From DAIOEK01 sp964648485 (lineage in GTDB: Bacteria; Chloroflexota; Anaerolineae; Anaerolineales; Anaerolineaceae), in NCBI GenBank assembly GCA_964648485.1, contig CAZYOF010000015.1:1-64000 (forward strand): a stretch of 64,000 bases of DNA. The letters run 5' to 3'. Below, one piece after another: positions 8,546 through 18,482 of this stretch. Position 1 is the stretch's first letter. Every line of letters starts with the position of its first letter. The translations under genes and the position numbers were made by a program. The notes under the pieces were generated by a model that saw only the letters and a list, made by a program, of their open reading frames with translations, had not been told where the DNA came from and made no database searches.

Positions 8546-9805
8546 TTAGTCCTGCCATTCCAGCTCATATTCCCCGATATAAACCGTATCGCCCTCTTCT
8601 ACCCCTGCCTTCCGTAAAGCAGCATCTAAACCTAATCTTTCCATCAACCGTTGGAATCGTCTGACAGATTCTTCAGACTCCCAGTAAGTCATCGAAGCAG
8701 ACCTCTCTATCGATTTCCCTACTATCCGCCAGCCGCTGCCCTCACGAACAATCTCGAAGTTACCTGCGTCATCTTCTGGTTTATACACCGGCAGTGCGCT
8801 GGGTTTTTCAGGTTCAGGAGATTGAGCTAGTAATTCTGCTGCTTTCCATAAAATCGGTGTCAGATCAATTCTGGCAAGAGCAGATATGGTAAACAAATCA
8901 ACACCTTTTTTCTTGAATGCTTTTTTTAACGAAGCTACTTTAGTCTGAACTTCTGGCAAGTCGATTTTATTTAGAACCACTAACTGTGGTTTTTCACCAA
9001 GTTTTTCATCAAACAACGCCAGCTCATTATTTATTTGGCTGTAGTCAGCAAGCGGATCTTCTGATTCACCATTCAGCAAATGGATCAGAACTCTGCACCG
9101 TTGAATATGTCGAAGGAAAGCATCACCAAGACCTGCCCCCAAATGCGCACCTTCAATTAATCCGGGGATATCCGCCATCACCAGTTGGGTGTCACCTCCC
9201 AGATCAATCACTCCTAAGTTCGGCTCAAGTGTAGTAAATGGATAATTATCAATACGTGGTTTTGCGTTACTGACGGCAGCGAGTAGGCTGGATTTTCCGG
9301 CATTAGGCATGCCAACAACTCCAACATCTGCTATTAGTTTCAATTCCAACCTTAATATTTTCTCTTCAGCCGGCTCGCCTTTTTCAGCCGTTCTAGGTGC
9401 CTGATTGCGGGAAGTTGCATAATGCTGATTGCCCTTACCGCCCCGTCCACCCTTGCATACTATAAGTTGTTGACCTTCTGAAACCAGATCACCAATCACT
9501 TCACCGGAATCAGCATCAAAAATGATCGTTCCGGCGGGAACTTTGATAATAAAATCCCTGCCGTTTTTACCAGTCATATTATTAATGCCGCCATTTCGCC
9601 CATCTTCAGCTTTGAACTTGGCTTGATGCTGAAAGCTGTAAAGCGTATTCATATGTGGATTGGCTTCAAAGATTATATCTCCACCTCTACCACCATCCCC
9701 ACCATCTGGCCCGCCCCTGGCAACATACTTCTCACGGTGAAAATGAATCATTCCATCTCCACCTTTACCTGATCTTACAGAAATTGTTACTTCGTCAATA
9801 AACAT
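8546..9805 (-). CDS. obgE: Obg-family GTPase, ribosome assembly
   Basis: This 419-residue GTPase has three parts. The glycine-rich Obg domain begins FIDEVTISVRSGKGGDGMIHFHREK. The G domain carries GMPNAGKSSLL (about 165), DIPGLIEGAH and NKID. The C-terminal OCT domain includes VREGSGWRIVGKSIERSASM. Obg proteins act in late 50S assembly and stringent-response coupling. The family start MFIDEVT places translation at ATG 9805; a longer frame to 9862 has no support. It is the first gene of an operon with nadD. The next gene upstream is the divergent HD-GYP gene at 9949. Confidence 0.96.
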   Translation of the reverse strand: MFIDEVTISVRSGKGGDGMIHFHREKYVARGGPDGGDGGRGGDIIFEANPHMNTLYSFQHQAKFKAEDGRNGGINNMTGKNGRDFIIKVPAGTIIFDADSGEVIGDLVSEGQQLIVCKGGRGGKGNQHYATSRNQAPRTAEKGEPAEEKILRLELKLIADVGVVGMPNAGKSSLLAAVSNAKPRIDNYPFTTLEPNLGVIDLGGDTQLVMADIPGLIEGAHLGAGLGDAFLRHIQRCRVLIHLLNGESEDPLADYSQINNELALFDEKLGEKPQLVVLNKIDLPEVQTKVASLKKAFKKKGVDLFTISALARIDLTPILWKAAELLAQSPEPEKPSALPVYKPEDDAGNFEIVREGSGWRIVGKSIERSASMTYWESEESVRRFQRLMERLGLDAALRKAGVEEGDTVYIGEYELEWQD

Positions 9806-9948
9806 AGTTCCATTATAAAGGATAGAATCTATCTGTGCCGGGTAAACATATATAACTTTCAAGATTTAGACGGTTTTTATTTATATAAATTTAAAATTCG
9901 TATATAGTGATAGGAAGTTAATCGTATAAGGCAGGAGTTCCGTTCATC

Positions 9949-12264
9949 ATGCAATCACTGAAAAAGTGGTTTCCATTCTCTCCGAACGCTGGCGATTCTT
10001 TGATCCGCCGGGAGAAATGGACTCGCGATATCATGCAACTCATGCTCATCATTGAGTGTGCGGCTGTTCCATTATTAGCAATTCTTACAATATTTAAAGT
10101 ATTGGATTTTTCCAACACCCTGGTTATCTATATCTTAATTGCAATTACACTCCCCTTTTGGCTGCTATCCAGAAGTCGACATTGGAGATGGTCAAGGTAT
10201 TTTCCTGCTTTACTCTGTTTTGGATTGGGTATATACGCATCCACCAGTTATCTGGCTCCTGTAAGTCCATTGTTTTTTGCCTTTGCAGTTTTTCTCAGTG
10301 GTATGCTTCTGAATGCTTTACTGCAGCGCATAATTGTAATCATCGCCATATTTACATATGCGCACATCACCCTTGTTTTTCATGCAACCACATTAGTTAA
10401 TGATCTGGGAGCGATCATTACGACATTATTTCTTCTCATCAGTATTGCTACCCTTCAGGAATACTATTTCAATCAGGTAAATCAACTGGTGATCAGGCAA
10501 AATGACATTAATCAGACTCTGTCAGAAGAAATCAACCGGCGAAAAGAAGTGGAAAATATTCTGGTTGAAAGCGAAGCCCAACTTCGCCGTCTGACCGAGT
10601 ATACAACCGATCTAGTAGCTGAAATTACGCCTGAAGGAATTTTTAAGTACGCTTCGCCATCATATAGAACTACCCTCGGTTTCGACCCACAAAATCTCAT
10701 TGGAACAAACGCACTTGATCTGGTTCATCCAGATGACTTGCCCTATGTCTTGAAAATCATGGAAGAGGCATCTTCCGATAAAAAACCGCACACCGTTCAG
10801 CTTCGCTGTTTTCATGAAAATGGATCCATAGTCTTTGTAGAGACATCAGGTACACCATTATTTAATCAATATGATCAACTTGAAGCTTTCATTATATCCA
10901 GTCGAGATATCTCGTATTTACAGGAAGCCGAAGCCAGGCGGATTGCATCAGAGCAGGTTCAAGAAAATGTGATTTCTTTCATTCCGCTGGGCATACATAT
11001 GTATAAATTGCTGGAGGATGGAAATTTAATTTTTACCGGGTACAATCCTGCGGCTGATAAAATATTGGGGATTAAGCACGCTGCCCTCATTGGTAAACGT
11101 ATAGAAGATGCTTTCCCAAATTTAGAAACAACTGATATACCAGATCATTATCGCGAAACAGCCCAATATGGAATTCCCTGGGCAAATAATGAGGTGGTTT
11201 ATACAGATAACAAAATCATCGGTTCATATGATGTCCATGCATTTAGAACAACTGATATGGATATTATGGTTATGTTCTCAGATGTAACAGAAAAACACCA
11301 TACTTCACTTGCACTGAAAGCCTCTGAAGAAAAGTTTTCAAAAGCCTTCCATACTTCACCTGATAGTGTAAATATCAACCGCTTGAAAGATGGTTTATAC
11401 ATCGATATCAATGAAGGGTTTACAAAATTGACAGGGTTTGAGAGATCTGACGTAATTGGTAAAACATCTCTGGATCTTAACATTTGGGCGGATCCTGCTG
11501 ATCGTGACAGACTTGTAATGGGCTTAAGAGAGAAAGGTTATGTGGATAATCTACAAGCGCAATTTAGATACAAGGATGGATCAGTTCGTACCGGGTTGAT
11601 GTCTGCCAGAGTGATCGAAATAAATAGCGAAAAGTGCATCTTATCTATCACACGCGATATATCTGACCGAATCGAATCAGAGAAGAAAATTATTACCGCG
11701 CATGAAAACCTGGAAAATGCATACGCAGAGACTCTTCTCGGCTGGGTCCATGCCCTTGAACTCCGCGAACATGAAACAGCGGATCATAGTCGTCGGGTTG
11801 TGGATTTAACTATGCAAATGTTGAATTTCTACAACTTTAGCGATAACCAACGCATGGATATCTATCGTGGGGCTTTGTTACATGATATTGGAAAAATTGG
11901 TGTACCCGATCAAATACTATTAAAACCCGGTCCATTAACTGACGAAGAATGGAAGATTATGCGCAATCATCCCATTTATTCGCGTGAGATGATACAAAAA
12001 ATACCATACTTGGCACCCAGTTTGGATATTCCGTATTGCCATCATGAACGGTGGGATGGCACAGGATATCCTCGTGGTATTTCTGGTGATGAAATTCCAC
12101 TGCCAGCTCGAATTTTTGCGGTTGTAGATGTTTATGATGCCCTGTTATCTGATCGCCCATATCGCAAAGCCTGGTCTGAAGCTGAGGCGATCAAATATCT
12201 CAATGAACAAAGAAATAAGCATTTTGATTCTCGGGTAATTGATAATTTCCTGAAGCTAATCTGA
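9949..12264 (+). CDS. Membrane PAS-PAS-PAS-HD-GYP c-di-GMP phosphodiesterase
   Basis: The 771-residue protein opens with about six transmembrane helices (residues 25-170). Three PAS-type modules follow: 208-320 (TTDLVAEITPEGIFKYASPS ... ISSRDISYLQEAEA), about 330-435, and about 450-570 ending SITRDISDRIESEKK. A C-terminal HD-GYP domain (about 580-771) carries REHETADHS, LLHDIGKIGVP, HHERWDGTGYP and DVYDALLSDRPYR. All metal ligands and the GYP signature are intact, so it should hydrolyse cyclic di-GMP. AGGAG lies nine bases before the ATG. The HD-GYP part is very similar to the next gene's, pointing to duplication with exchange of the sensor half. Confidence 0.92.
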   Translation: MQSLKKWFPFSPNAGDSLIRREKWTRDIMQLMLIIECAAVPLLAILTIFKVLDFSNTLVIYILIAITLPFWLLSRSRHWRWSRYFPALLCFGLGIYASTSYLAPVSPLFFAFAVFLSGMLLNALLQRIIVIIAIFTYAHITLVFHATTLVNDLGAIITTLFLLISIATLQEYYFNQVNQLVIRQNDINQTLSEEINRRKEVENILVESEAQLRRLTEYTTDLVAEITPEGIFKYASPSYRTTLGFDPQNLIGTNALDLVHPDDLPYVLKIMEEASSDKKPHTVQLRCFHENGSIVFVETSGTPLFNQYDQLEAFIISSRDISYLQEAEARRIASEQVQENVISFIPLGIHMYKLLEDGNLIFTGYNPAADKILGIKHAALIGKRIEDAFPNLETTDIPDHYRETAQYGIPWANNEVVYTDNKIIGSYDVHAFRTTDMDIMVMFSDVTEKHHTSLALKASEEKFSKAFHTSPDSVNINRLKDGLYIDINEGFTKLTGFERSDVIGKTSLDLNIWADPADRDRLVMGLREKGYVDNLQAQFRYKDGSVRTGLMSARVIEINSEKCILSITRDISDRIESEKKIITAHENLENAYAETLLGWVHALELREHETADHSRRVVDLTMQMLNFYNFSDNQRMDIYRGALLHDIGKIGVPDQILLKPGPLTDEEWKIMRNHPIYSREMIQKIPYLAPSLDIPYCHHERWDGTGYPRGISGDEIPLPARIFAVVDVYDALLSDRPYRKAWSEAEAIKYLNEQRNKHFDSRVIDNFLKLI

Positions 12265-12533
12265 GCATATAGAGATTTATATATATCTGATATTTATCGG
12301 CGTATAATATTTTTACAGTAGTTTTATTTATATTTTAGACAATTGTTATCATAATGAATTCACGGAACGTATTTTAGAAATGATTTGATAAGCATATACA
12401 TTTCTTATGGGATACATTGAGCTTCGATGTTCCATCCTGCAAGAAATGATATAAAGAATCTGGATTTCTTAATACGCAGAAGCCGGGTATTCGAACAGCT
12501 TTTTATCATCCATCAAAACTGCATTTATAGATA

Positions 12534-14450
12534 ATGGGAAAGATAAAAGGAACCATATTGCCAAATAAAAACAGATTCCAGCCGGTACTTCTGATTGCTG
12601 GGATTCTCTTATTATTGATGCTTGTCTGCCATTTTGATAATATTCATGCTGCAGAAAAAATAATCAAGGTGGGAGTCTATCAAAATACCCCGAAAGTATT
12701 TATCAATGAGCAGGGCAAACCGGATGGATTCTTTATTAACCTCTTGGATGAGATCGCGAAAAGAGAGAATTGGATAATTAGCTATCAACCATGTGAATGG
12801 GAAATCTGTTTGCAGGAATTAGCTGAAGGTAAGATCGATTTGATGCCTGATGTGGCCTATTCCTCTGACCGTGATAAAGTGTTTAGTTTTCATCATATTC
12901 CTGCTGCCGAAAGCTGGTCACGGGTATATTCAGATAGTAATCTTGCATTAAGTCGTATCGATCAGCTGGATGGTTTAGTAATATCGGTCCTGAGTGGATC
13001 AATCCAGCAAACAGCACTTGAAAAGACTGCTGCAGATTATGCAATAAATATTACGATAATAAGTGCGCCTTCCCCGCGGGAGGTTTTTCAACTTGTAGCC
13101 AATCATTCAGCGGATGCAGCTGTAATCAATCACTTCTTTGGTGATTATTCATATGAAGAGTTCTCATTAATTAAGACACCAATAATTCTCGATGCCATTT
13201 CCCTGTACTATGCCACACCAAAAGAAAAGAATACTGAACTATTAACTGCAATTGATAAGTATCTGGACGAATGGCGGAATGATCCTGACTCTATCTATTA
13301 TCAACTTCTAAACCGGTGGCTTGAAAAATCCCCAGATTTAACTTGGAGAAAGTATATAATATGGGGTGTAGTTGGCGTACTGGCAATCATCGCCGGATTC
13401 ATAGTCTGGAATACATCCTTGCGTAAACAAATTTTTGAACGTACAAAACATCTAAACATTGTAAATGCTAAAATTAAGGAAATTGAAGAAGGATATCGTC
13501 TGCTTTCAACCCTGACATCTGATTACATGTTCTCATCTAAAGTAGATAGCAACGGCAATTTGAGTTTGGATTGGGTTGCAGGGGCATTTGAGTCGATTAC
13601 GGGTTACACAAAAGATGAATACATAGCTAATGGTGGATGGAGAGCGACTTTATTCCCGGAAGATCGGGAAAAGGATGAACAGGATATTCTCAGTCTTAGA
13701 TCCAATAAGGCAGTTATCACAGAAATTCGCACCATAACCAAGAGTGGAAAAACAAACTGGGTCCGTGTTTTTGCTCATCCAATATGGGATTATGAAAAAA
13801 ATATACTCACGGGTATCTATGGTGCTGTTCAGGATATTACCGAGAGGAAACTTGCTGAAGAACATCTAAATATTGCTCACCTTGAATTAGAAGAAGCATA
13901 TGCTGAAACACTACTGGGATGGGTTCATGCCCTGGATCTTCGTGAACATGAAACAGCAGATCATAGTAGAAGGGTTGTCGATTTAACCATGCGGATGCTG
14001 GAGTTGTATCAATTCAGTGTTGATGAACGGATGGCAATTTACAGGGGAGCTTTGCTGCATGATATTGGAAAAATTGCTGTACCTGATAGCATCTTATTAA
14101 AACCAGGACCATTGACCGAAGACGAATGGGATGTAATGCGTCAGCACCCCGAAAACGCTCGGAAAATGATTGAGAAAATTCCATATCTGATCCCCAGCCT
14201 CGATATCCCTTACAGCCATCATGAACGATGGGATGGCTCGGGTTATCCAAGAGGTCTCTCAGGAAAAGACATCCCATTACCTGCCAGGATCTTCGCAGTG
14301 GTGGATGTATATGATGCTTTGCTTTCAGACCGCCCCTATAGAAATGCATGGAAAGAAGTGGATGTAATCCAGTATATTGAAAACCAAAAAGCAATACTAT
14401 TCGATCCTGAAATTGTAGATAGATTCCTAAACATGGTATATCCTCAATAA
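12534..14450 (+). CDS. Periplasmic-binding-domain PAS-HD-GYP phosphodiesterase
   Basis: The 638-residue protein has a signal/anchor helix (about 17-34). An extracytoplasmic SBP_bac_3-type ligand-binding domain spans about 42-270 (IKVGVYQNTPKVFINEQGKP, GKIDLMPDVAYSSDRDKVFSF). A transmembrane helix (about 273-292), a short coiled coil, one PAS/PAC module (about 325-435) and an HD-GYP domain (LLHDIGKIAVP, HHERWDGSGYPRG, DVYDALLSDRPYR) follow. It probably couples an external amino-acid-like or small ligand to c-di-GMP hydrolysis. ATG 12534 has no clear ribosome-binding site. A TTG at 12558 is preceded by AAAAGGA and may be the true start; either leaves the signal helix intact. Confidence 0.88.
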   Translation: MGKIKGTILPNKNRFQPVLLIAGILLLLMLVCHFDNIHAAEKIIKVGVYQNTPKVFINEQGKPDGFFINLLDEIAKRENWIISYQPCEWEICLQELAEGKIDLMPDVAYSSDRDKVFSFHHIPAAESWSRVYSDSNLALSRIDQLDGLVISVLSGSIQQTALEKTAADYAINITIISAPSPREVFQLVANHSADAAVINHFFGDYSYEEFSLIKTPIILDAISLYYATPKEKNTELLTAIDKYLDEWRNDPDSIYYQLLNRWLEKSPDLTWRKYIIWGVVGVLAIIAGFIVWNTSLRKQIFERTKHLNIVNAKIKEIEEGYRLLSTLTSDYMFSSKVDSNGNLSLDWVAGAFESITGYTKDEYIANGGWRATLFPEDREKDEQDILSLRSNKAVITEIRTITKSGKTNWVRVFAHPIWDYEKNILTGIYGAVQDITERKLAEEHLNIAHLELEEAYAETLLGWVHALDLREHETADHSRRVVDLTMRMLELYQFSVDERMAIYRGALLHDIGKIAVPDSILLKPGPLTEDEWDVMRQHPENARKMIEKIPYLIPSLDIPYSHHERWDGSGYPRGLSGKDIPLPARIFAVVDVYDALLSDRPYRNAWKEVDVIQYIENQKAILFDPEIVDRFLNMVYPQ

Positions 14451-14821
14451 ATAACGAAATATTGTCCCAATTTCATCGGTAAGTTTTATTGGCAATAACT
14501 GCATTATCTATCCTATTTTTTCTTATTACAGACTATCAGGTACTTATTTATCTCAATTTTTCCTTATGGTCAGTTAACGGGGATAAGTGAGTCCAGATGC
14601 TTTATTTTTCAGTTGATACTGTTATAGACACAACTAACGTAGTTTTCTATTTCAAGAATCTTTCCCAGCGTTTATGAAATTGTAACCCTCGGGTAACATT
14701 TGTCATATAAGCGGTATGACATTCGTCATAGTCAGAATATTGACTCTGTTTTTAATATCCTTATAATACTAATTAGTTTGTACACGCAACGAACAAATTA
14801 GCTGCAAGTGTTTGGTAACAA
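14451..14821. other. 371-base intergenic region before the ROK regulator
   Basis: No coding frame with a plausible start was found. The only feature I can support is the inverted-repeat operator at 14773-14800, just before the ROK gene. The rest is AT-rich with no clear hairpin for the HD-GYP gene. Confidence 0.5.
14773..14800 (+). promoter_or_regulatory. XylR/ROK-type operator
   Basis: The half-site TTAGTTTGT and the opposing half GAACAAATTA flank ACACGCAAC, closely resembling the TTAGTTTGTT...AACAAACTAA operators bound by XylR-type ROK repressors. It ends 21 bases before the regulator's ATG, so it would serve autorepression. I did not find an equally clear copy before the binding-protein gene at 16305. 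Confidence 0.6.
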
Positions 14822-16048
14822 ATGAACAAATTGGTTATCGCAGATCAGCTTTTTGTACGAAAACTTAACACTCGAACAGTAAGTGAGTGTTTACGTCTCT
14901 ACTCTCCCCTCTCCCGCGCAGAACTTGCAAAACGGACTGGTCTTTATCGCAGTACCATTTCCAGTATTATCAGTGAACTGATTGATCGTGGTTTTGTCCG
15001 TGAGACTGAAATCCAATCAGATCTGCGGGTCGGCCGTCCGGGGATGCTGCTCGAATTTAACCCCCAGGGCGGATGCGCTATTGGTGTAGATATTGGAGTG
15101 GATTACATTTCCGTCATTTTGGTAGATTACACTGCAAAAGTTTTATGGCGGAATAGACAGCCCACTGTTGTGGATGGCCCACAATTTGAAATTGTTGCCA
15201 GAGCTGAAGAGATGATCAGCGATGCGCTTGAAATCAGTAAGAACCTTTCGATCCCCCCGATGGGTATCGGCGTAGGATTACCCGGACTTGTCGACACGAT
15301 CCAGGGGAAATTAATCATTGCCCCCAACCTGCATTGGAATGACCTGCCAGTAAAGAGGATGTGGGAACAAAAGTTCCATCTCCCGGTATTCGCAGAAAAT
15401 GAATCCAATAATGGCGCCATGGGTGAGTTCTATTACGGCGCAGCACACGGGAAACAGGATTTCATATACCTTGGTACGGGTATCGGTTTGGGGGGTGGCA
15501 TTGTCATTAATGGGAAATTATTCAAAGGCTCCAAAGGTTTTGCCGGTGAATTTGGACATACCCTTCTATATAAAGGTGGAGAACCTTGCGGTTGCGGAAA
15601 CACTGGTTGTTTAGAAACATATGTTGGCCCACGTTACATCTTGAGGAAAATCAAGCAGATGCTTGAGAATGGTCAACAAAGTGAGATCTCAGATCTGGTT
15701 CATGGAGATTTGAGCAAACTGAACATGGAAGTTGTGTATGAAGCCGCACAAATGAAGGATAGAATAGCACTGGAAACCTTAAACGAGATCGGGGTACACT
15801 TAGGTCGTGGGGTTTCAAACTTAATCAACTCATTTAATCCTGAACTGATTGTCATGGGTGGTGCATTGTCGCCAATCAGTCCTTGGTTAATCCCAATTAT
15901 GCAAGAATCAATACAAAGAAATGTACTACCTCCATTGTTGGATAACCTTAACATTGTCCCTTCTCAACTGGGACAGGACTCAAATGTTATGGGTGCTGTT
16001 GCATTGGTTCTGGATAATGTTCTGCGTGAATCTGAGTATTCATGGTGA
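14822..16048 (+). CDS. ROK-family transcriptional repressor (XylR-like)
   Basis: The 408-residue protein has an N-terminal winged-helix domain (SPLSRAELAKRTGLYRSTISSIISELIDRGFV, about 28-62). A ROK sugar-kinase-like domain follows, with the phosphate-binding stretch VGVDIG-like GVDIGVDYISV (about 83), GVGLPGLVD, GTGIGLGGGIVING and the zinc motif CGCGNTGCLE. ROK repressors of this layout bind sugars and release operators; many control xylose or glucose-type transporters. The adjoining transporter is of the xylose class. The operator just upstream supports autoregulation. Whether the inducer is xylose cannot be decided, because no xylose isomerase or kinase lies in the window. Confidence 0.88.
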   Translation: MNKLVIADQLFVRKLNTRTVSECLRLYSPLSRAELAKRTGLYRSTISSIISELIDRGFVRETEIQSDLRVGRPGMLLEFNPQGGCAIGVDIGVDYISVILVDYTAKVLWRNRQPTVVDGPQFEIVARAEEMISDALEISKNLSIPPMGIGVGLPGLVDTIQGKLIIAPNLHWNDLPVKRMWEQKFHLPVFAENESNNGAMGEFYYGAAHGKQDFIYLGTGIGLGGGIVINGKLFKGSKGFAGEFGHTLLYKGGEPCGCGNTGCLETYVGPRYILRKIKQMLENGQQSEISDLVHGDLSKLNMEVVYEAAQMKDRIALETLNEIGVHLGRGVSNLINSFNPELIVMGGALSPISPWLIPIMQESIQRNVLPPLLDNLNIVPSQLGQDSNVMGAVALVLDNVLRESEYSW

Positions 16049-16304
16049 GATGATCAGGTGATTCTGTCAATAGGTATTTATCAAATAATTACTGAGCACT
16101 GAAACGACCTGAACATCTTCACACATGACAAAAAACATCCGTAATAAGAGCTTGGAAGGGAAATCTCCAGACTCGCAGGTTTGTTTTACCATTATCCATG
16201 CATATTTTGGATCATGGTTGTAGAAAGGAGGGAGTTAGTTATTCAGAATTGCATTTGTTTTATTAGGCTTTTAGATCGAAACAACAATTTGCTAAGGAGG
16301 AAAT

Positions 16305-18467
16305 ATGTCTCGTAACACGAAAACCCTGATCATGAATATCCTTGCGGTATTTGTGATTGCCAGTATGCTGTTTGCCTGCACAACTCCAGCTACTGCACCA
16401 GAGAAACCTGCCGCTCCCGCAGGTGAAAAGATCAAGATTGGTTTATCCTTCTCTGACTTTGCCACTGAGCGCTGGAAGATCGAAGAAGTTTTGATGCGCA
16501 CCCAACTGGAAGCCCTCGGCTACGAGGTCCTTACCCAGGAAGCCAATCACGATGTCAAAGCCCAGAACGACCAGATCGACAACATGGTCAGCCAGGGCGT
16601 CAAAGGCTTGATTGTGGTCGCGGAAGATGGCGATGCAGCTGTAACCTCAGTGGATAAGGCTGCCGATGCCGGAGTGAAAGTGCTGGCTTACGACCGCCTG
16701 ATCAAAACGCCCAAGATCGCTGCCTACCTCTCCTTCAACAACGTTGAAGTCGGTCGCCAGCAGGCCGATGGCGTCATGAAAGCCGTCGATATCGAAAACT
16801 GGGATGTCGCCGCTAAGGGCAAGCTCCGCCTGGTCAAATTGGGTGGCTCTCCAACCGATAACAACGCCATCCTCTTCCGCAAAGGTCAGGATGAAGTCCT
16901 CGAACCCTACATGGACAAAATCGAAATCGTTGCCGACCAGTGGGTCGATAACTGGGATGCCGCCAATGCCCTCAAGCTGATGGAAAACATCCTCACAGCT
17001 GCCGGTAATGACATCGATGCAGTCGTCGCCTCTAACGATGGTACTGCCCTCGGTGCCCTTCAGGCTATGAAAGCCCAGGGATTGGCCGGTAAGGTGCCGA
17101 TCTCCGGTCAGGATGCCACCGCTGATGGTTGTAACTCCATCGTCAAGGGTGAACTCACCGTTTCCATCCTCAAAGACGTTCGCAACCTCACCCCGCTCGC
17201 GGTCGAAACTATGGATAAACTCATCAAAGGTGAAACCGTTCAAGGTCTGAAGAACTACACCATGGCCGAACTCACCAATGATGCTACCAAGACAGGCGAA
17301 GTCCCCTGCTTGTTCCTGGAAGTTCAACAGGTCACCAAAGATAATGTATACGACCTGGTTGTAGCCAGCGAATTCCAGTCTTATGAAGATGTCTATCGCG
17401 ATATCCCCGAAGGTCAGCGCCCGCCAAAACCAGGTGAAGCAGCCGCTCCCGCAGGTGAAAAGATCAAGATTGGTTTATCCTTCTCTGACTTTGCCACTGA
17501 GCGCTGGAAGATCGAAGAAGTTTTGATGCGCACCCAACTGGAAGCCCTCGGCTACGAGGTCCTTACCCAGGAAGCCAATCACGATGTCAAAGCCCAGAAC
17601 GACCAGATCGACAACATGGTCAGCCAGGGCGTCAAAGGCTTGATTGTGGTCGCGGAAGATGGCGATGCAGCTGTAACCTCAGTGGATAAGGCTGCCGATG
17701 CCGGAGTGAAAGTGCTGGCTTACGACCGCCTGATCAAAACGCCCAAGATCGCTGCCTACCTCTCCTTCAACAACGTTGAAGTCGGTCGCCAGCAGGCCGA
17801 TGGCGTCATGAAAGCCGTCGATATCGAAAACTGGGATGTCGCCGCTAAGGGCAAGCTCCGCCTGGTCAAATTGGGTGGCTCTCCAACCGATAACAACGCC
17901 ATCCTCTTCCGCAAAGGTCAGGATGAAGTCCTCGAACCCTACATGGACAAAATCGAAATCGTTGCCGACCAGTGGGTCGATAACTGGGATGCCGCCAATG
18001 CCCTCAAGCTGATGGAAAACATCCTCACAGCTGCCGGTAATGACATCGATGCAGTCGTCGCCTCTAACGATGGTACTGCCCTCGGTGCCCTTCAGGCTAT
18101 GAAAGCCCAGGGATTGGCCGGTAAGGTGCCGATCTCCGGTCAGGATGCCACCGCTGATGGTTGTAACTCCATCGTCAAGGGTGAACTCACCGTTTCCATC
18201 CTCAAAGACGTTCGCAACCTCACCCCGCTCGCGGTCGAAACTATGGATAAACTCATCAAAGGTGAAACCGTTCAAGGTCTGAAGAACTACACCATGGCCG
18301 AACTCACCAATGATGCTACCAAGACAGGCGAAGTCCCCTGCTTGTTCCTGGAAGTTCAACAGGTCACCAAAGATAATGTATTCGACCTGGTTGTAGCCAG
18401 TAAATTCCAGACTTATGAAGATGTCTATCGTGATATCCCCGAAGGTCAGCGCCCTCCAAAACCATAA
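16305..18467 (+). CDS. Tandem double xylose-type sugar-binding lipoprotein (XylF-like, internally duplicated)
   Basis: The 720-residue protein starts with a lipoprotein signal peptide (lipobox MLFAC, Cys at about residue 24) and a Pro/Ala linker. Two complete periplasmic-binding domains follow, of the XylF/RbsB class (KIKIGLSFSDFATERWKIEE ... DNWDAANALKLMENIL ... VASNDGTALGALQAMK). The second copy starts 1032 bases after the first (16410 and 17442). By eye the DNA is identical for about 940 bases, with six differences confined to the last 80. Residues differ only at VYDL/VFDL, ASEF/ASKF and QSYED/QTYED. The linker GEAAAPAGEK joins them in frame. Only the first copy has a signal, so both domains would share one lipid anchor. 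AAGGAGG lies before the ATG. Codon use is more GC-rich than in neighbouring genes, fitting high expression. Confidence 0.85.
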   Translation: MSRNTKTLIMNILAVFVIASMLFACTTPATAPEKPAAPAGEKIKIGLSFSDFATERWKIEEVLMRTQLEALGYEVLTQEANHDVKAQNDQIDNMVSQGVKGLIVVAEDGDAAVTSVDKAADAGVKVLAYDRLIKTPKIAAYLSFNNVEVGRQQADGVMKAVDIENWDVAAKGKLRLVKLGGSPTDNNAILFRKGQDEVLEPYMDKIEIVADQWVDNWDAANALKLMENILTAAGNDIDAVVASNDGTALGALQAMKAQGLAGKVPISGQDATADGCNSIVKGELTVSILKDVRNLTPLAVETMDKLIKGETVQGLKNYTMAELTNDATKTGEVPCLFLEVQQVTKDNVYDLVVASEFQSYEDVYRDIPEGQRPPKPGEAAAPAGEKIKIGLSFSDFATERWKIEEVLMRTQLEALGYEVLTQEANHDVKAQNDQIDNMVSQGVKGLIVVAEDGDAAVTSVDKAADAGVKVLAYDRLIKTPKIAAYLSFNNVEVGRQQADGVMKAVDIENWDVAAKGKLRLVKLGGSPTDNNAILFRKGQDEVLEPYMDKIEIVADQWVDNWDAANALKLMENILTAAGNDIDAVVASNDGTALGALQAMKAQGLAGKVPISGQDATADGCNSIVKGELTVSILKDVRNLTPLAVETMDKLIKGETVQGLKNYTMAELTNDATKTGEVPCLFLEVQQVTKDNVFDLVVASKFQTYEDVYRDIPEGQRPPKP
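16410..18463 (+). repeat. Direct tandem repeat, 1032-base period, two copies
   Basis: Copy one runs from about 16410 to 17431 and copy two from 17442 to 18463. No mismatch was seen in the first 940 bases. Mismatches begin at 17350/18382 and number six before the end. The repeat encodes the two sugar-binding domains of the gene at 16305. Confidence 0.9.
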
Positions 18468-18482
18468 GTCATAAATAATTGC

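Noticed and set aside
9806..9862. Longer N-terminus for Obg
   Set aside because: The family start MFIDEVT is preceded by sequence with no homology and no ribosome-binding site for the longer form.
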